DNA of 10,999 bases from Thermoplasmata archaeon (GTDB taxonomy: Archaea; Thermoplasmatota; Thermoplasmata; Thermoplasmatales; Thermoplasmataceae). Each line of letters opens with the position of its first letter. Positions within the stretch are counted from its first letter, which is position 1. Both the position numbers and the translations under genes were made by a program. Where the stretch lies: NCBI GenBank assembly GCA_021826835.1, contig JAKAYH010000039.1, positions 1-10,999 on the forward strand, in the 5' to 3' direction. The notes under the pieces were generated by a model, which saw nothing but the letters and a program-made list of their open reading frames with translations, ran no database searches and was not told the DNA's origin. Positions 1 to 7,339 of the stretch are shown here, piece by piece.

Positions 1-514
1 TCCGATCTCTATCCAGCATTATTCTGGTTTCCTCAGCCACATCCAGTCCCGTTCTATAATTAAGGTTCATCTCCTTCATTTCCCTAATGGCCACAACATC
101 AAAGGATATCAGAATCAGGTTCTCCTTGCTGAAATTTTGTAGAGTGTTGTGAAGAACCGCCTCCAGACCTTCATTTATCCTGTTCCCAAATTCGTCCCTT
201 GTCTTTAGTTCTATGAATATCTTCATGTCCTGAAATTTCTTCAGTACATCGCTGAGCAAGGGAATCTTCTGATCGCTCCCCATGAGATCGAGTCGAGAAA
301 GTTCGGAGAACGAATAATCACTGACAGACCCTTCAGCGCCTGTCACTCTTTTTAGTGTGGAATCATGAAAGACAACAATTCTGCTATCTCGTGTAATCTG
401 AACATCCAGTTCTATGCCAAACAAACCACAGTTTTTTGCCTGCTGAAACGACTCCATGCTGTTTTCAGGATGAGAAACAGGCACTCCCCTATGACCAACG
501 ATGTTGAAGTCCAT
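1..514 (-). CDS. Glycerophosphodiester phosphodiesterase (GDPD/UgpQ family), 3' part outside the window
   Basis: Translating the minus strand from the ATG at 514 gives 171 codons that run off the left edge, so the gene is partial. GDPD enzymes hydrolyse glycerophosphodiesters to glycerol phosphate plus an alcohol in a metal-dependent TIM barrel. The family motifs are in the expected order: GHRG at residues 7-10 (catalytic His-8), PEN at 16-18, metal-binding E35 and D37 in GIELDV, catalytic His-50 in VFHDSTL, and E102/K104 in IELK. About 240 residues are usual for the family, so roughly 70 are missing. No signal peptide is visible, which suggests a cytoplasmic enzyme. The gene is divergent from glpD, whose product would oxidise the glycerol phosphate released. 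A TATA-like box 26 bases upstream of the ATG implies a leaderless mRNA. The family call is firm; the natural substrate is not known. Confidence 0.93.
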   Translation of the reverse strand, partial: MDFNIVGHRGVPVSHPENSMESFQQAKNCGLFGIELDVQITRDSRIVVFHDSTLKRVTGAEGSVSDYSFSELSRLDLMGSDQKIPLLSDVLKKFQDMKIFIELKTRDEFGNRINEGLEAVLHNTLQNFSKENLILISFDVVAIREMKEMNLNYRTGLDVAEETRIMLDRDR

Positions 515-536
515 CTCAACCTAAATTCGAATACAC

Positions 537-542
537 TTAAAA
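537..542 (-). promoter_or_regulatory. TATA box of the GDPD gene
   Basis: The minus strand reads TTTTAA here, centred about 26 bases upstream of the GDPD start codon at 514. This is the archaeal spacing from TATA box to transcription start, so the message would begin at or very near the ATG. No Shine-Dalgarno-like sequence is convincing before the start. Only a few bases separate this box from the glpD box on the other strand. Confidence 0.5.
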
Positions 543-544
543 CA

Positions 545-550
545 TTTTAT
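545..550 (+). promoter_or_regulatory. TATA box of glpD
   Basis: TTTTAT is centred about 26 bases upstream of the glpD ATG at 573, giving a leaderless transcript by the archaeal rule. The element is placed by spacing and composition only. It lies about 7 bases, centre to centre, from the oppositely oriented GDPD box. Confidence 0.45.
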
Positions 551-572
551 CCTGACTGGCTATTTCCCAAGC

Positions 573-1937
573 ATGCAAGATGTCATTATTCCTCATTTCA
601 ACAGGCAGTCAAGAGAGGATTGGATAAGGACTCAGGATGGGAATATTTTTGATGTTGCCATAATAGGTGGGGGGATCACCGGTGCGGGTGTTGCCAATAT
701 TCTTTCCCAAAATGGCATAAAGGTCATCTTACTTGAACGAAATGATTTTGGTTCTGGAACAAGTTCTGGATCTTCGAAACTCATACATGGTGGATTGAGA
801 TATCTTGCAGAATTAAGGTTCCGTGAAGTGAAAATATTACTAAAAGAAAGAGATTATCTTGCAAAAAATACTGATATCGTAAAATATATGAATTTCAGGA
901 TCCTTATTGATCCGTACTCGTGGAAGAAGTGGACCATGAGAACTGGACTTTTTATCTACAATATTCTTAGCAGACGGATAAAAGTACCGAAGATGAGGAA
1001 AAATAATGGAGAATACGGAAAAGAAGTCAGGGGGTATTTCACCTACAGGGATGCTTTCTCTGATGACTGCAGACTGACCATATATAACATTGCATCCTCT
1101 GTCAGGCACGGAGCAAAATGCCTCAATTACTGTGAAGTTCAGACAGTCAGCCTCGTGGGAAATGGTGTTGAACTTGGTGTTCTGGATAAAGCAGGAAACA
1201 GAAAATTCAAGGTTAGGGCAGGAATATGCATAAACGCTGCCGGCCCATGGTCCGGTAATGTTTATAAGAATCTGGAAAATGGTGATAACGTTAGACTTAA
1301 ACTAAGCAAGGGCGTTCACATTGTTGTACCCCGGGAAAAAGCCCTTACTGAGGATGCAATAGTTTTCAGGAGTCACCTGGACAGAAGACAGATGTTCATA
1401 ATACCGAGAGGAGAAGTAACAATTATAGGTACAACGGATAATTTTGTTGATGATCCCGATGATTTCAATGTCTCAGATAAAGACGTAGATTATATAATTA
1501 AAAGTGCCCAACGTATTTTTAGGGATCTGGAAAGAAATGACATCACCTATTCCTATGCAGGAATCAGGCCTTTATATGGGAATGGCGATGATCCTGGGTC
1601 CATATCAAGAGGGTTGACTATCAGGCATGACGAACATTTCATTAACATATTTGGTGGAAAGCTAACAGATTACAGGTCAGCAGCAAGAAAGGTCGCAAGG
1701 GTATATGAAAAACTAAGTGGCAGGAAGATCAGTTTAAAAAACATGCCAGTGATTGATTACAGCAGGCCTGAACTTACTGGTGAAGAGCTTTACAGGTATG
1801 AAATGGAATACGAATGTGCAATGTTTCCAGAAGACATTACTAGGAGGAGAGAAGCTTTTGATGTTTATAGAAAGGATAGGGGAGTCTCTGAGCACGAAAT
1901 TATTAATAGAATAATGGGAGTGGAAAAATCCCTATGA
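573..1937 (+). CDS. glpD: FAD-dependent glycerol-3-phosphate dehydrogenase (GlpD)
   Basis: The protein has 454 residues and oxidises sn-glycerol 3-phosphate to dihydroxyacetone phosphate with FAD, passing electrons to the quinone pool at the membrane. The N-terminal FAD-binding Rossmann motif is GGGITGAG at residues 32-39, followed by the acidic strand end VILLERNDFG. The GlpD signature TSSGSSKLIHGGLRYL occupies 63-78. Later motifs are NAAGPW at 221-226, GTTDN at 286-290, YAGIRPL at 328-334 and GGKLTDYR at 361-368. Bacterial GlpD proteins are usually 500-560 residues; the shortening here appears to lie in the C-terminal helical region, which ends with YEMEYECAMFPEDITRRR. The start at 573 is favoured by the family N-terminus (NRQSREDW before the FAD strand) and by the TATA spacing. 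It is divergent from GDPD and convergent with the solute-binding protein gene. Menaquinone from the mqnE/mqnA route is a plausible electron acceptor. Confidence 0.92.
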   Translation: MQDVIIPHFNRQSREDWIRTQDGNIFDVAIIGGGITGAGVANILSQNGIKVILLERNDFGSGTSSGSSKLIHGGLRYLAELRFREVKILLKERDYLAKNTDIVKYMNFRILIDPYSWKKWTMRTGLFIYNILSRRIKVPKMRKNNGEYGKEVRGYFTYRDAFSDDCRLTIYNIASSVRHGAKCLNYCEVQTVSLVGNGVELGVLDKAGNRKFKVRAGICINAAGPWSGNVYKNLENGDNVRLKLSKGVHIVVPREKALTEDAIVFRSHLDRRQMFIIPRGEVTIIGTTDNFVDDPDDFNVSDKDVDYIIKSAQRIFRDLERNDITYSYAGIRPLYGNGDDPGSISRGLTIRHDEHFINIFGGKLTDYRSAARKVARVYEKLSGRKISLKNMPVIDYSRPELTGEELYRYEMEYECAMFPEDITRRREAFDVYRKDRGVSEHEIINRIMGVEKSL

Positions 1938-1940
1938 AAT

Positions 1941-1975
1941 TGGTATTTTTCATCCTATTTAAAAATTAATTTTTA
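1941..1975. terminator. Probable bidirectional A/T-rich terminator between convergent genes
   Basis: The spacer between the two convergent stop codons is only 28 bases. It holds a T run on the plus strand (1945-1949). A perfect 16-base palindrome, TAAAAATTAATTTTTA, lies at 1960-1975 and contains the stop codon of the minus-strand gene. Each strand therefore presents U-rich RNA to a polymerase arriving from either side, and archaeal termination depends mainly on such U tracts. Confidence 0.5.
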
Positions 1976-4900
1976 GGTAATTTTGGTTTTCTCACGATAT
2001 ATGCAGCAACTCCACCAATGATTACAACAGCAGCTATCACACCTATTACTATGTACAGGGATGTGCTTGTAGATGTTTTTATAATTTTTTCAGAAACAAA
2101 GTAATGCAGATTGTTTGTCGCCGGGATTACTGTGGTGTTTGATGTGCTTGCCTTTACAACCATGGTTTCATTTATTTTACTGTAAGCACCTGAACCTGAG
2201 GTTGTGTTTTCAACATAGAAAGTGAAGACTGCAACTCCATTTATGTTCGTTGTCATGTTCAATTCATCCTTATTATATTTAATGCCTCTTAGATCCATTG
2301 ATGTTATATTTACAGATGCTCCCGATACTGCTGTTCCATTCTGTGTAACTGTAAATGTGATGCTTCCCGTTTCTCCAGATGTATAATTCTGACTGCTCAT
2401 GGAATATGACATAACGAGTGAGGGATTCATAACAAATACGTTGTTGTATGTCATTCCTGCACCCGTCTGGTTCTGGTTACCCACTGATGCCACGGCACTA
2501 ATGTTAACTTCCTGGTAATATAGATACATGGGGTTTCCAGTTGAACTGAAAGTTTGCATGACTTCTGGCAGGATGCTGGATACCGTAAAATTAAACGTTC
2601 CATTATTGCCTGTTGATGTATTGAACGAAAATGCCTTGCTTGTTATAGTTCCAGGTATACCAGACATTATTACAGTTATATTTGCGTCTGATACCTGTGA
2701 TCCAGTTGTGTTTGTTACGGTGTATTCTATTGATTCATGGTTACCAGAATAAAGATGGGAACTGCCGTTCCATCCGGATTTTAGTTGAAGATAATTCTTT
2801 TCGTTTGTGTTTAACAGTTCGATATTGAGATATGTGGAAGTTGTTGAAGTGTGCACTTCACTGGAAGGCGGATTGACGGTTGCAGTTATATTTACTTCTT
2901 CATTGGGAAGATTTATGACATTACAGTTGGGTAGCTGGGTTTGCAATAACTCATTTAATCCGCTGAATACCTTATATTTCCAGGTTGCCTTTCCAGCAGA
3001 ATTTGTCGTCAACTGGTTGGGAGTAGTATTAACCAAACCCTTTGCAACGGAGGATATGGAAATTCCAATGTTTGCACCCTGTACTGGCATTCCTGTTGTT
3101 TCATTATAAACAGTATAGGTAATGCTTCCAGTATCACCTGATTTTTCAACCAGCGCACCCGATAATTTTTGCTCGATTTTCAGGTTATATTTATAACTAA
3201 TTGAGGTTGTCGATTTTGTTTTGTATACCTCCAGAAGGGTAAAGAAGGAATTGAAGTGCGTTTTTGAATTATCCTTTGTAAAGTTAGTGAACTGATCAGT
3301 CTGAAAGGCGATTCTTGCTATGGGGTAACCGAGATTTATCTGTACAGCCTCCTCGTTGATCAACGTTTGCACTTCCTTTGCTATCTGTATAGATTGCTGC
3401 AATGAATCAGATTCTAGCAAATCATTTGAGTAGTTGTTCAAAAGATTGGTCACCTGAACTCCCGTTAAATGTTTTCCATTCAAATCAAGCGATGTAAAAG
3501 GACCAAGAGTACAGCCAATACTGAAATATGCAGGTGCCTTGTTCATCCAGTCAGCAAAGAAACATGCTGGGTCCCCTGTTGCCTGCGTACCCTGGCAATA
3601 CATGGCTATCTGGTAATGATCGCTACCAACATTGGCATATAGTGTTGTATATGCCTCTTCTTCTATGGTTGTGGTTATCCCAAGGGCTGACCAGCTCTTC
3701 TGCAGTTCATCTGCAACTTCTGCAAAACATGGTGTTACACTACCAGGACCTATCTGCAACTGTATAGTTACAGGCTTTCCATAATACATGAGGATTCCAG
3801 TTGCATTGGACATTCCCGGAATGTTTTTGATAAGTTCCATAGCTTTTTCAGGATTGTATGAATACTGGGGGCTGGAGGAGTTATACCATAGATAATTACT
3901 TGGTGGAACAACGTTTGCCGACGGAGTTAGAAGACCATCATATGCAATCTCATTGATTGTGGAATATGGGGTAGCATAATTCAATGCCTGTCTGAAAGCA
4001 GTGATATTCAGTGGTGCTACAGTTTGATTTTCGTCTATTCTTACTGCACAGAAATTACTACCAGCTTCACTGTATATGTATGCACCCGGGGTACCTTCAA
4101 TCAATGGTAGAAAAGGTGGAGATACTCCAAGAATGTCAAGTTCACCCTTGGTAAAAGCAGCCACCATTGACGATTGTGACGAATAATAGGGGACATAGAG
4201 TTCATATATTTTAGGTGTGTATTGCCTCAATCCACTGCTTTCATTGGCATATTGAACAAAGAAATGTGGATTTACGTAATATAAATTATAATGGGACGGT
4301 ATTATCGCTCCTTCGGGCATTCCGTAACCATTATTTATCATGAATGGTCCATTGCCTACAAGTCCAGAGGCAGACCCTGTAGCAGTGTTCCAGTTAAGGT
4401 CCCATCCATAATAACCATCACCTGATGAAATGCCTGGAGTATAATTGAATAGCCCTCTTACACTGGTAAAATCATGATGAATCCATATATGATAGGGAAG
4501 GATATAAGATTCCAGTGAATTTGACAGGATAAGGAGAGTGGGTTTTGCTACGTAAATCTTAACTGAAAGATTTCCGTTTGGAACAACGTTCACCACACCG
4601 GGCCATTTGCCGACAGCTGATTCCAGTCTCCATGATAAAACAACATCAGCTGACTGAAGATAGTATTTTTTCATAACCGTTGATGAATAGCTCGTGTATG
4701 TGTGAGTGAATGTTGCGCCTGTCCCATTGTTAAACTGTACTTTGTTTGAGAATACATAAGTTTGTGAAGCATTTGCCTTGGACCAGTCTGTCCACTGAAC
4801 ATTTGGTCTCAGGTTCACGTTGTATACATAGGAATAATTTACCATTGAATTGGTTTCAATATCAAAGGTTTCATTGTTCGTTGTAACATGAGTTAAAGTG

Positions 4901-5277
4901 TAACCGGTTGCAAGCCATGGCACGATCTGTCCTCCTGGCATTGTAATGTATAGAGAGCTGTAGATCATTGAGTATATTGGCAGATCTACACAGGTAAACC
5001 CTGTTAAGGGATTTAAATCACCCACATTACAGTCAATTCCGCAGGTAAAGGTTCCATTTGTATAACCTGGTTCATTCATAGTTGTAGTAGGCATTTGCCA
5101 GGGTATACTTGTCGATATACTTGGTTCGAAATTAGAAGAGGAACCAAGGTTTGTTGAAGTCGAACTGTTAGAACTACCCCCTGAAGAAACTGCTGACAAG
5201 GCAAAGGCCGAACCGACCATAAATAACGAGAAGGCCATCGCTATAAAAAATTTCTTTCTATCCATTACCATTTGCAT
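1966..5277 (-). CDS. Membrane-anchored extracellular solute-binding protein, oligopeptide ABC type (SBP_bac_5), with Ig-like stalk
   Basis: The 1103-residue protein opens with a signal peptide: basic MDRKK at residues 5-9, then a hydrophobic core ending near SAFA. A Ser/Thr/Asn-rich linker follows. The solute-binding domain spans about 70-690, with family features such as GDLNPLTG (86-93), a LVGNGPFMI segment (306-314), FRQALNYAT (428-436) and YNPEKAMELIK (474-484). Three Ig-like repeats form a probable stalk (about 700-1055). A transmembrane helix lies at about 1073-1095, followed by the short basic tail RKPKLPKN. About thirty N-x-S/T sequons suggest a glycosylated surface protein. There is no lipobox cysteine, so anchoring is by the C-terminal helix. 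It probably captures peptides or similar solutes outside the cell; the substrate cannot be read from sequence. No permease or ATPase gene adjoins. ATGs at 5277, 5271 and 5265 are all possible; 5265 gives the neatest signal peptide and the best TATA spacing. Confidence 0.87.
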   Translation of the reverse strand: MQMVMDRKKFFIAMAFSLFMVGSAFALSAVSSGGSSNSSTSTNLGSSSNFEPSISTSIPWQMPTTTMNEPGYTNGTFTCGIDCNVGDLNPLTGFTCVDLPIYSMIYSSLYITMPGGQIVPWLATGYTLTHVTTNNETFDIETNSMVNYSYVYNVNLRPNVQWTDWSKANASQTYVFSNKVQFNNGTGATFTHTYTSYSSTVMKKYYLQSADVVLSWRLESAVGKWPGVVNVVPNGNLSVKIYVAKPTLLILSNSLESYILPYHIWIHHDFTSVRGLFNYTPGISSGDGYYGWDLNWNTATGSASGLVGNGPFMINNGYGMPEGAIIPSHYNLYYVNPHFFVQYANESSGLRQYTPKIYELYVPYYSSQSSMVAAFTKGELDILGVSPPFLPLIEGTPGAYIYSEAGSNFCAVRIDENQTVAPLNITAFRQALNYATPYSTINEIAYDGLLTPSANVVPPSNYLWYNSSSPQYSYNPEKAMELIKNIPGMSNATGILMYYGKPVTIQLQIGPGSVTPCFAEVADELQKSWSALGITTTIEEEAYTTLYANVGSDHYQIAMYCQGTQATGDPACFFADWMNKAPAYFSIGCTLGPFTSLDLNGKHLTGVQVTNLLNNYSNDLLESDSLQQSIQIAKEVQTLINEEAVQINLGYPIARIAFQTDQFTNFTKDNSKTHFNSFFTLLEVYKTKSTTSISYKYNLKIEQKLSGALVEKSGDTGSITYTVYNETTGMPVQGANIGISISSVAKGLVNTTPNQLTTNSAGKATWKYKVFSGLNELLQTQLPNCNVINLPNEEVNITATVNPPSSEVHTSTTSTYLNIELLNTNEKNYLQLKSGWNGSSHLYSGNHESIEYTVTNTTGSQVSDANITVIMSGIPGTITSKAFSFNTSTGNNGTFNFTVSSILPEVMQTFSSTGNPMYLYYQEVNISAVASVGNQNQTGAGMTYNNVFVMNPSLVMSYSMSSQNYTSGETGSITFTVTQNGTAVSGASVNITSMDLRGIKYNKDELNMTTNINGVAVFTFYVENTTSGSGAYSKINETMVVKASTSNTTVIPATNNLHYFVSEKIIKTSTSTSLYIVIGVIAAVVIIGGVAAYIVRKPKLPKN
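1993..2061 (-). other. C-terminal transmembrane anchor of the solute-binding protein
   Basis: Codons for residues 1073-1095 (about SLYIVIGVIAAVVIIGGVAA) encode 20 or more uncharged hydrophobic residues. They are followed by the basic sequence RKPK, a stop-transfer signal. This places the binding domain outside and a few residues inside the cell. It replaces the N-terminal lipid anchor common in bacterial binding proteins. Confidence 0.85.
2113..3180 (-). repeat. Three diverged Ig-like repeats in the solute-binding protein
   Basis: Three copies of about 105-120 residues share one pattern. An opening such as SGDTGSITYTVYN (713-725), SGNHESIEYTV (844-854) or SGETGSITFTVTQ (967-979) is followed by a V-x-G/D-A-N/S core (VQGANIGIS, VSDANITVI, VSGASVNIT). 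Two copies then show an N-x-x-G-x-A-x-W/F strand (NSAGKATWKY, NINGVAVFTF), and the middle copy has NNGTFNFTV. This resembles Big_1/invasin-type Ig folds. The role is probably a rigid stalk lifting the binding domain from the membrane or through the S-layer. Confidence 0.7.
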
Positions 5278-5290
5278 AGTAATAATTATA

Positions 5291-5296
5291 CTTAAA
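5291..5296 (-). promoter_or_regulatory. Likely TATA box of the solute-binding protein gene
   Basis: The minus strand reads TTTAAG, centred about 29 bases upstream of the ATG at 5265 and 17 upstream of the ATG at 5277. By archaeal spacing it favours transcription beginning near 5268 and translation from 5265. A second box, TATATAAATT (plus-strand positions 5317-5326), could drive a start near 5296 and a leader of about 20-30 bases instead. Confidence 0.4.
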
Positions 5297-5376
5297 TAAT
5301 ATCATTGCTTGATTGAAATTTATATACGATTTATTAGATTTAGATTTGTATGTATGATAGGTTTATCAATATTTAG

Positions 5377-5391
5377 CTTTTAATTTAAAAG
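5377..5391. repeat. 15-base inverted repeat (possible operator)
   Basis: CTTTTAA and TTAAAAG are perfect 7-base arms around a single central T. It lies in the 520-base spacer upstream of both the minus-strand solute-binding gene and the possible small plus-strand gene. Odd-length short palindromes of this kind are typical targets of archaeal Lrp- or MarR-type regulators, but no regulator gene is adjacent. Confidence 0.35.
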
Positions 5392-5446
5392 ATTTTTGAA
5401 ACTGTAATTTGACTGAATGCCTGATATTATCTAGCTTGACCTGTGG

Positions 5447-5484
5447 CAGTTTAAAGGAAACTGATTTAACAGTTTATCATAAAC
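5447..5484. promoter_or_regulatory. Cluster of nested inverted repeats, probable promoter/operator of the small gene
   Basis: The element CAGTTT occurs at 5447-5452, inverted as AAACTG at 5458-5463, and again direct at 5470-5475, with spacings of 5 and 6 bases. It therefore forms two overlapping inverted repeats. The last copy overlaps a third perfect one, GTTTAT-C-ATAAAC, at 5472-5484. The first repeat encloses a TATA-like TTTAAA at 5450-5455. That box would start transcription near 5479 and leave a leader of about 40 bases before the ATG at 5518. A regulator bound here would block promoter access. This is inference from symmetry only. Confidence 0.45.
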
Positions 5485-5506
5485 GACAGAGCAGGGAGTG
5501 TCTAAG

Positions 5507-5514
5507 GGTGATCC
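5507..5514 (+). promoter_or_regulatory. Strong Shine-Dalgarno sequence before the small ORF
   Basis: GGTGATCC matches all eight bases of the complement of the conserved archaeal 16S rRNA 3' end (GGATCACC). Its GG core lies 9 bases before the ATG at 5518. It stands out in a window where most genes appear leaderless and lack such sites, and it is the main reason for taking the 63-codon ORF seriously. Confidence 0.6.
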
Positions 5515-5517
5515 AGA

Positions 5518-5709
5518 ATGTACCGGCAAAATAGTTCTTCTTACCACTTTGTCCTGAAAAGAGCAAAACAGAAATTGAAAGTTGAGAAAACGCTAAACAT
5601 GACATCAGAGATACATAAGCTGAATGAATCTCCATTGTTTCATATTATTATGAGAGAAAGAAGAATAAAACCTATAGAAATGCATTCCCTTTCTGAAGGT
5701 ACACAATAA
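5518..5709 (+). CDS. Possible small protein of unknown function, 63 residues
   Basis: I do not recognise this protein. It has 63 residues, is rich in Lys, Arg, Ser and Glu, and has a basic stretch LKRAKQKLKVEK (residues 13-24) and a second charged run MRERRIKP (45-52). No membrane segment, signal peptide or cysteine pair is seen. Support comes from context: an eight-base Shine-Dalgarno match at ideal distance, a TATA-like box with nested inverted repeats upstream, and a location in an otherwise empty spacer rather than opposite a gene. An in-frame TGA lies inside the Shine-Dalgarno sequence, so no longer start exists. It points toward the 3' end of guaB, ending 88 bases before it. A chance ORF or a decayed gene remains possible. 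Confidence 0.45.
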   Translation: MYRQNSSSYHFVLKRAKQKLKVEKTLNMTSEIHKLNESPLFHIIMRERRIKPIEMHSLSEGTQ

Positions 5710-5797
5710 CAGTATCTTAATAAATTTAAGGTTAACATCGATGTAAATATGGGTAAACTAGTCTTCTGGAGTTGGTTGAGCAATATATACAAAATAT

Positions 5798-7252
5798 TTA
5801 ATTTTGGAAAAGCTGGTAGTTTGGCGGCTCAGAAACAACTCTTATATCGTGTGGATGACTTTCCGTCAGTCCGTTGTTGGTAATTCGTACAAAAGATGTT
5901 TTCTGCTTCAGTTCCTGTATATTCTTACATCCAGCATAACCCATTCCAGCTCTTATTCCACCTGAAAGCTGGTAGATCACCTCTTCTACTTTGCCTCTAT
6001 ATGGGACAGCTCCCTCAACACCCTCAGCCACAAACTTGCTTCCTGAAAATTTACCGTATCGATCAGAGCCCTTGCTTAGTGCTCCCATGGAGCCCATGCC
6101 TCTGTATGTTTTATATTTTCTACCATTAATTATCATTTCGTTTCCCGGACTTTCGTCTGTACCGGCCAGTAATGATCCCAGCATAACGCAGTCTGCACCA
6201 GCTGCTATTGCCTTGACTATATCTCCGGAAAACCTGATTCCACCATCTGCAATGACGGGAACTCCATATTCAGAAGCAACATCGGCTGCATCCCCTATGG
6301 CAGTTATTTGTGGAACACCGATACCGGCCACTACCCTAGTTGTACAGATTGAGCCTGGGCCGATACCTACTTTCAAGCCGTCCACATCGCATGAAATAAG
6401 ATCTTTTGCTGCATCAGCAGTTGCAATATTTCCAACAACAATGTCCACTGATAATTCCTTCTTCAGCTTTTTTATGGCCGTGAGTACATTTTCGTTGTGT
6501 GCATGAGCAGTATCTATAACAATAACATCTGCACCTTCCTTCTCCATGAGCAGTGCACGATCAACATCAAAGGGTCCAACTGCTGCGCCGACCATGAGCT
6601 GCCCTTTTTCATCCCTTGAAGCCAGTGGAAATTTGTGCCTTGTTGTGATATCCTTCGATGTTATCAATCCAACGACCTTGTGATTTTTATCGACCAGTGG
6701 AAGTTTCTCTATCCTGTGATCATAAAGGATTTTCCTTGCTTCTTCTGGATCTATATTATCATCAGCAAATACCACATCCTTTGTCATGATTTCCTTTACT
6801 TTCCCATCTTTCTTCTCTGAGAATTCCATATCCCTTTTCGTGACTATGCCAACGAGTCGTTCACCGACAACAACTGGAAATCCTGCGATACCCTTTGTTT
6901 CCATTATGTTTCTTGCAACACTTATTGGTGTTTCCTGATCGATCGTGTGGACATTCCTTATTATCAGTGATTCTGCCCTCTTTACCCTTCTTACCATTGT
7001 TGCCTCTTCATTTCTAGACATGTTTCTATGTATGATCCCAATGCCGCCTATTCTTGACATTGCAACGGCCATTTCCCATTCAGTTACGGTATCCATTGGT
7101 GAGGAGATTATTGGCGTATTGAGTTTAATATGCTTTGAAAATACACTTTTTATTTCTGTTTCCCTGGGTTCAATAGGCGATCTTCTTGGCATTACCAGTA
7201 CATCATCAAAAGTTAATCCTTCCTTTGCTTTAGAAAGTTTTTCTGTATACAT
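5798..7252 (-). CDS. guaB: Inosine-5'-monophosphate dehydrogenase
   Basis: This 484-residue protein is full length for IMP dehydrogenase, which converts IMP to XMP with NAD+ as the committed step of guanine nucleotide synthesis in the cytosol. The N-terminus shows the family opening [10 protein letters not shown] (13-22) and SPMDTVTE (51-58). A CBS pair is inserted at about 95-208 (GIAGFPVVV at 121-129; [10 protein letters not shown] at 179-188). The catalytic loop [15 protein letters not shown] has Cys-303 as nucleophile. [11 protein letters not shown] (338-348) and YRGMGSMGA (383-391) bind the phosphate, and the flap carries the Arg-Tyr pair R398/Y399. All key residues are present. It lies downstream of mqnA with an 87-base gap and its own TATA box, so it is probably transcribed separately. 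Confidence 0.97.
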   Translation of the reverse strand: MYTEKLSKAKEGLTFDDVLVMPRRSPIEPRETEIKSVFSKHIKLNTPIISSPMDTVTEWEMAVAMSRIGGIGIIHRNMSRNEEATMVRRVKRAESLIIRNVHTIDQETPISVARNIMETKGIAGFPVVVGERLVGIVTKRDMEFSEKKDGKVKEIMTKDVVFADDNIDPEEARKILYDHRIEKLPLVDKNHKVVGLITSKDITTRHKFPLASRDEKGQLMVGAAVGPFDVDRALLMEKEGADVIVIDTAHAHNENVLTAIKKLKKELSVDIVVGNIATADAAKDLISCDVDGLKVGIGPGSICTTRVVAGIGVPQITAIGDAADVASEYGVPVIADGGIRFSGDIVKAIAAGADCVMLGSLLAGTDESPGNEMIINGRKYKTYRGMGSMGALSKGSDRYGKFSGSKFVAEGVEGAVPYRGKVEEVIYQLSGGIRAGMGYAGCKNIQELKQKTSFVRITNNGLTESHPHDIRVVSEPPNYQLFQN

Positions 7253-7273
7253 GTTGAGGTTAGAAAATATGAA

Positions 7274-7282
7274 TATTTAAAA
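7274..7282 (-). promoter_or_regulatory. TATA box of guaB
   Basis: The minus strand reads TTTTAAATA, centred 26 bases upstream of the guaB ATG at 7252. This predicts a leaderless transcript; no Shine-Dalgarno sequence precedes the start. A second A/T box, TTTATAAAG, lies 9 bases further upstream and could extend or replace it. Confidence 0.55.
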
Positions 7283-7339
7283 CTTTATAAACTTATACGC
7301 TGTTTGCTTTTTCTCTTCCTGAATTTCCATTACAGATGG

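Noticed and set aside
365..652. 95-aa plus-strand ORF
   Set aside because: It lies opposite the motif-bearing GDPD coding sequence and runs into the glpD start; its translation shows no family features. A shadow frame.
5735..5744. Palindrome ACATCGATGT between the small ORF and guaB
   Set aside because: Ten-base palindromes are frequent by chance, and there is no T run or promoter context to give it a role.
5749..5883. 44-aa plus-strand ORF overlapping the guaB 3' end
   Set aside because: Mostly antisense to guaB, with no promoter or Shine-Dalgarno spacing.
5991..6506. 171-aa plus-strand ORF opposite guaB
   Set aside because: Long only because it mirrors guaB codon structure; Pro/Ser-rich composition is typical of an antisense shadow, and guaB is unambiguous.
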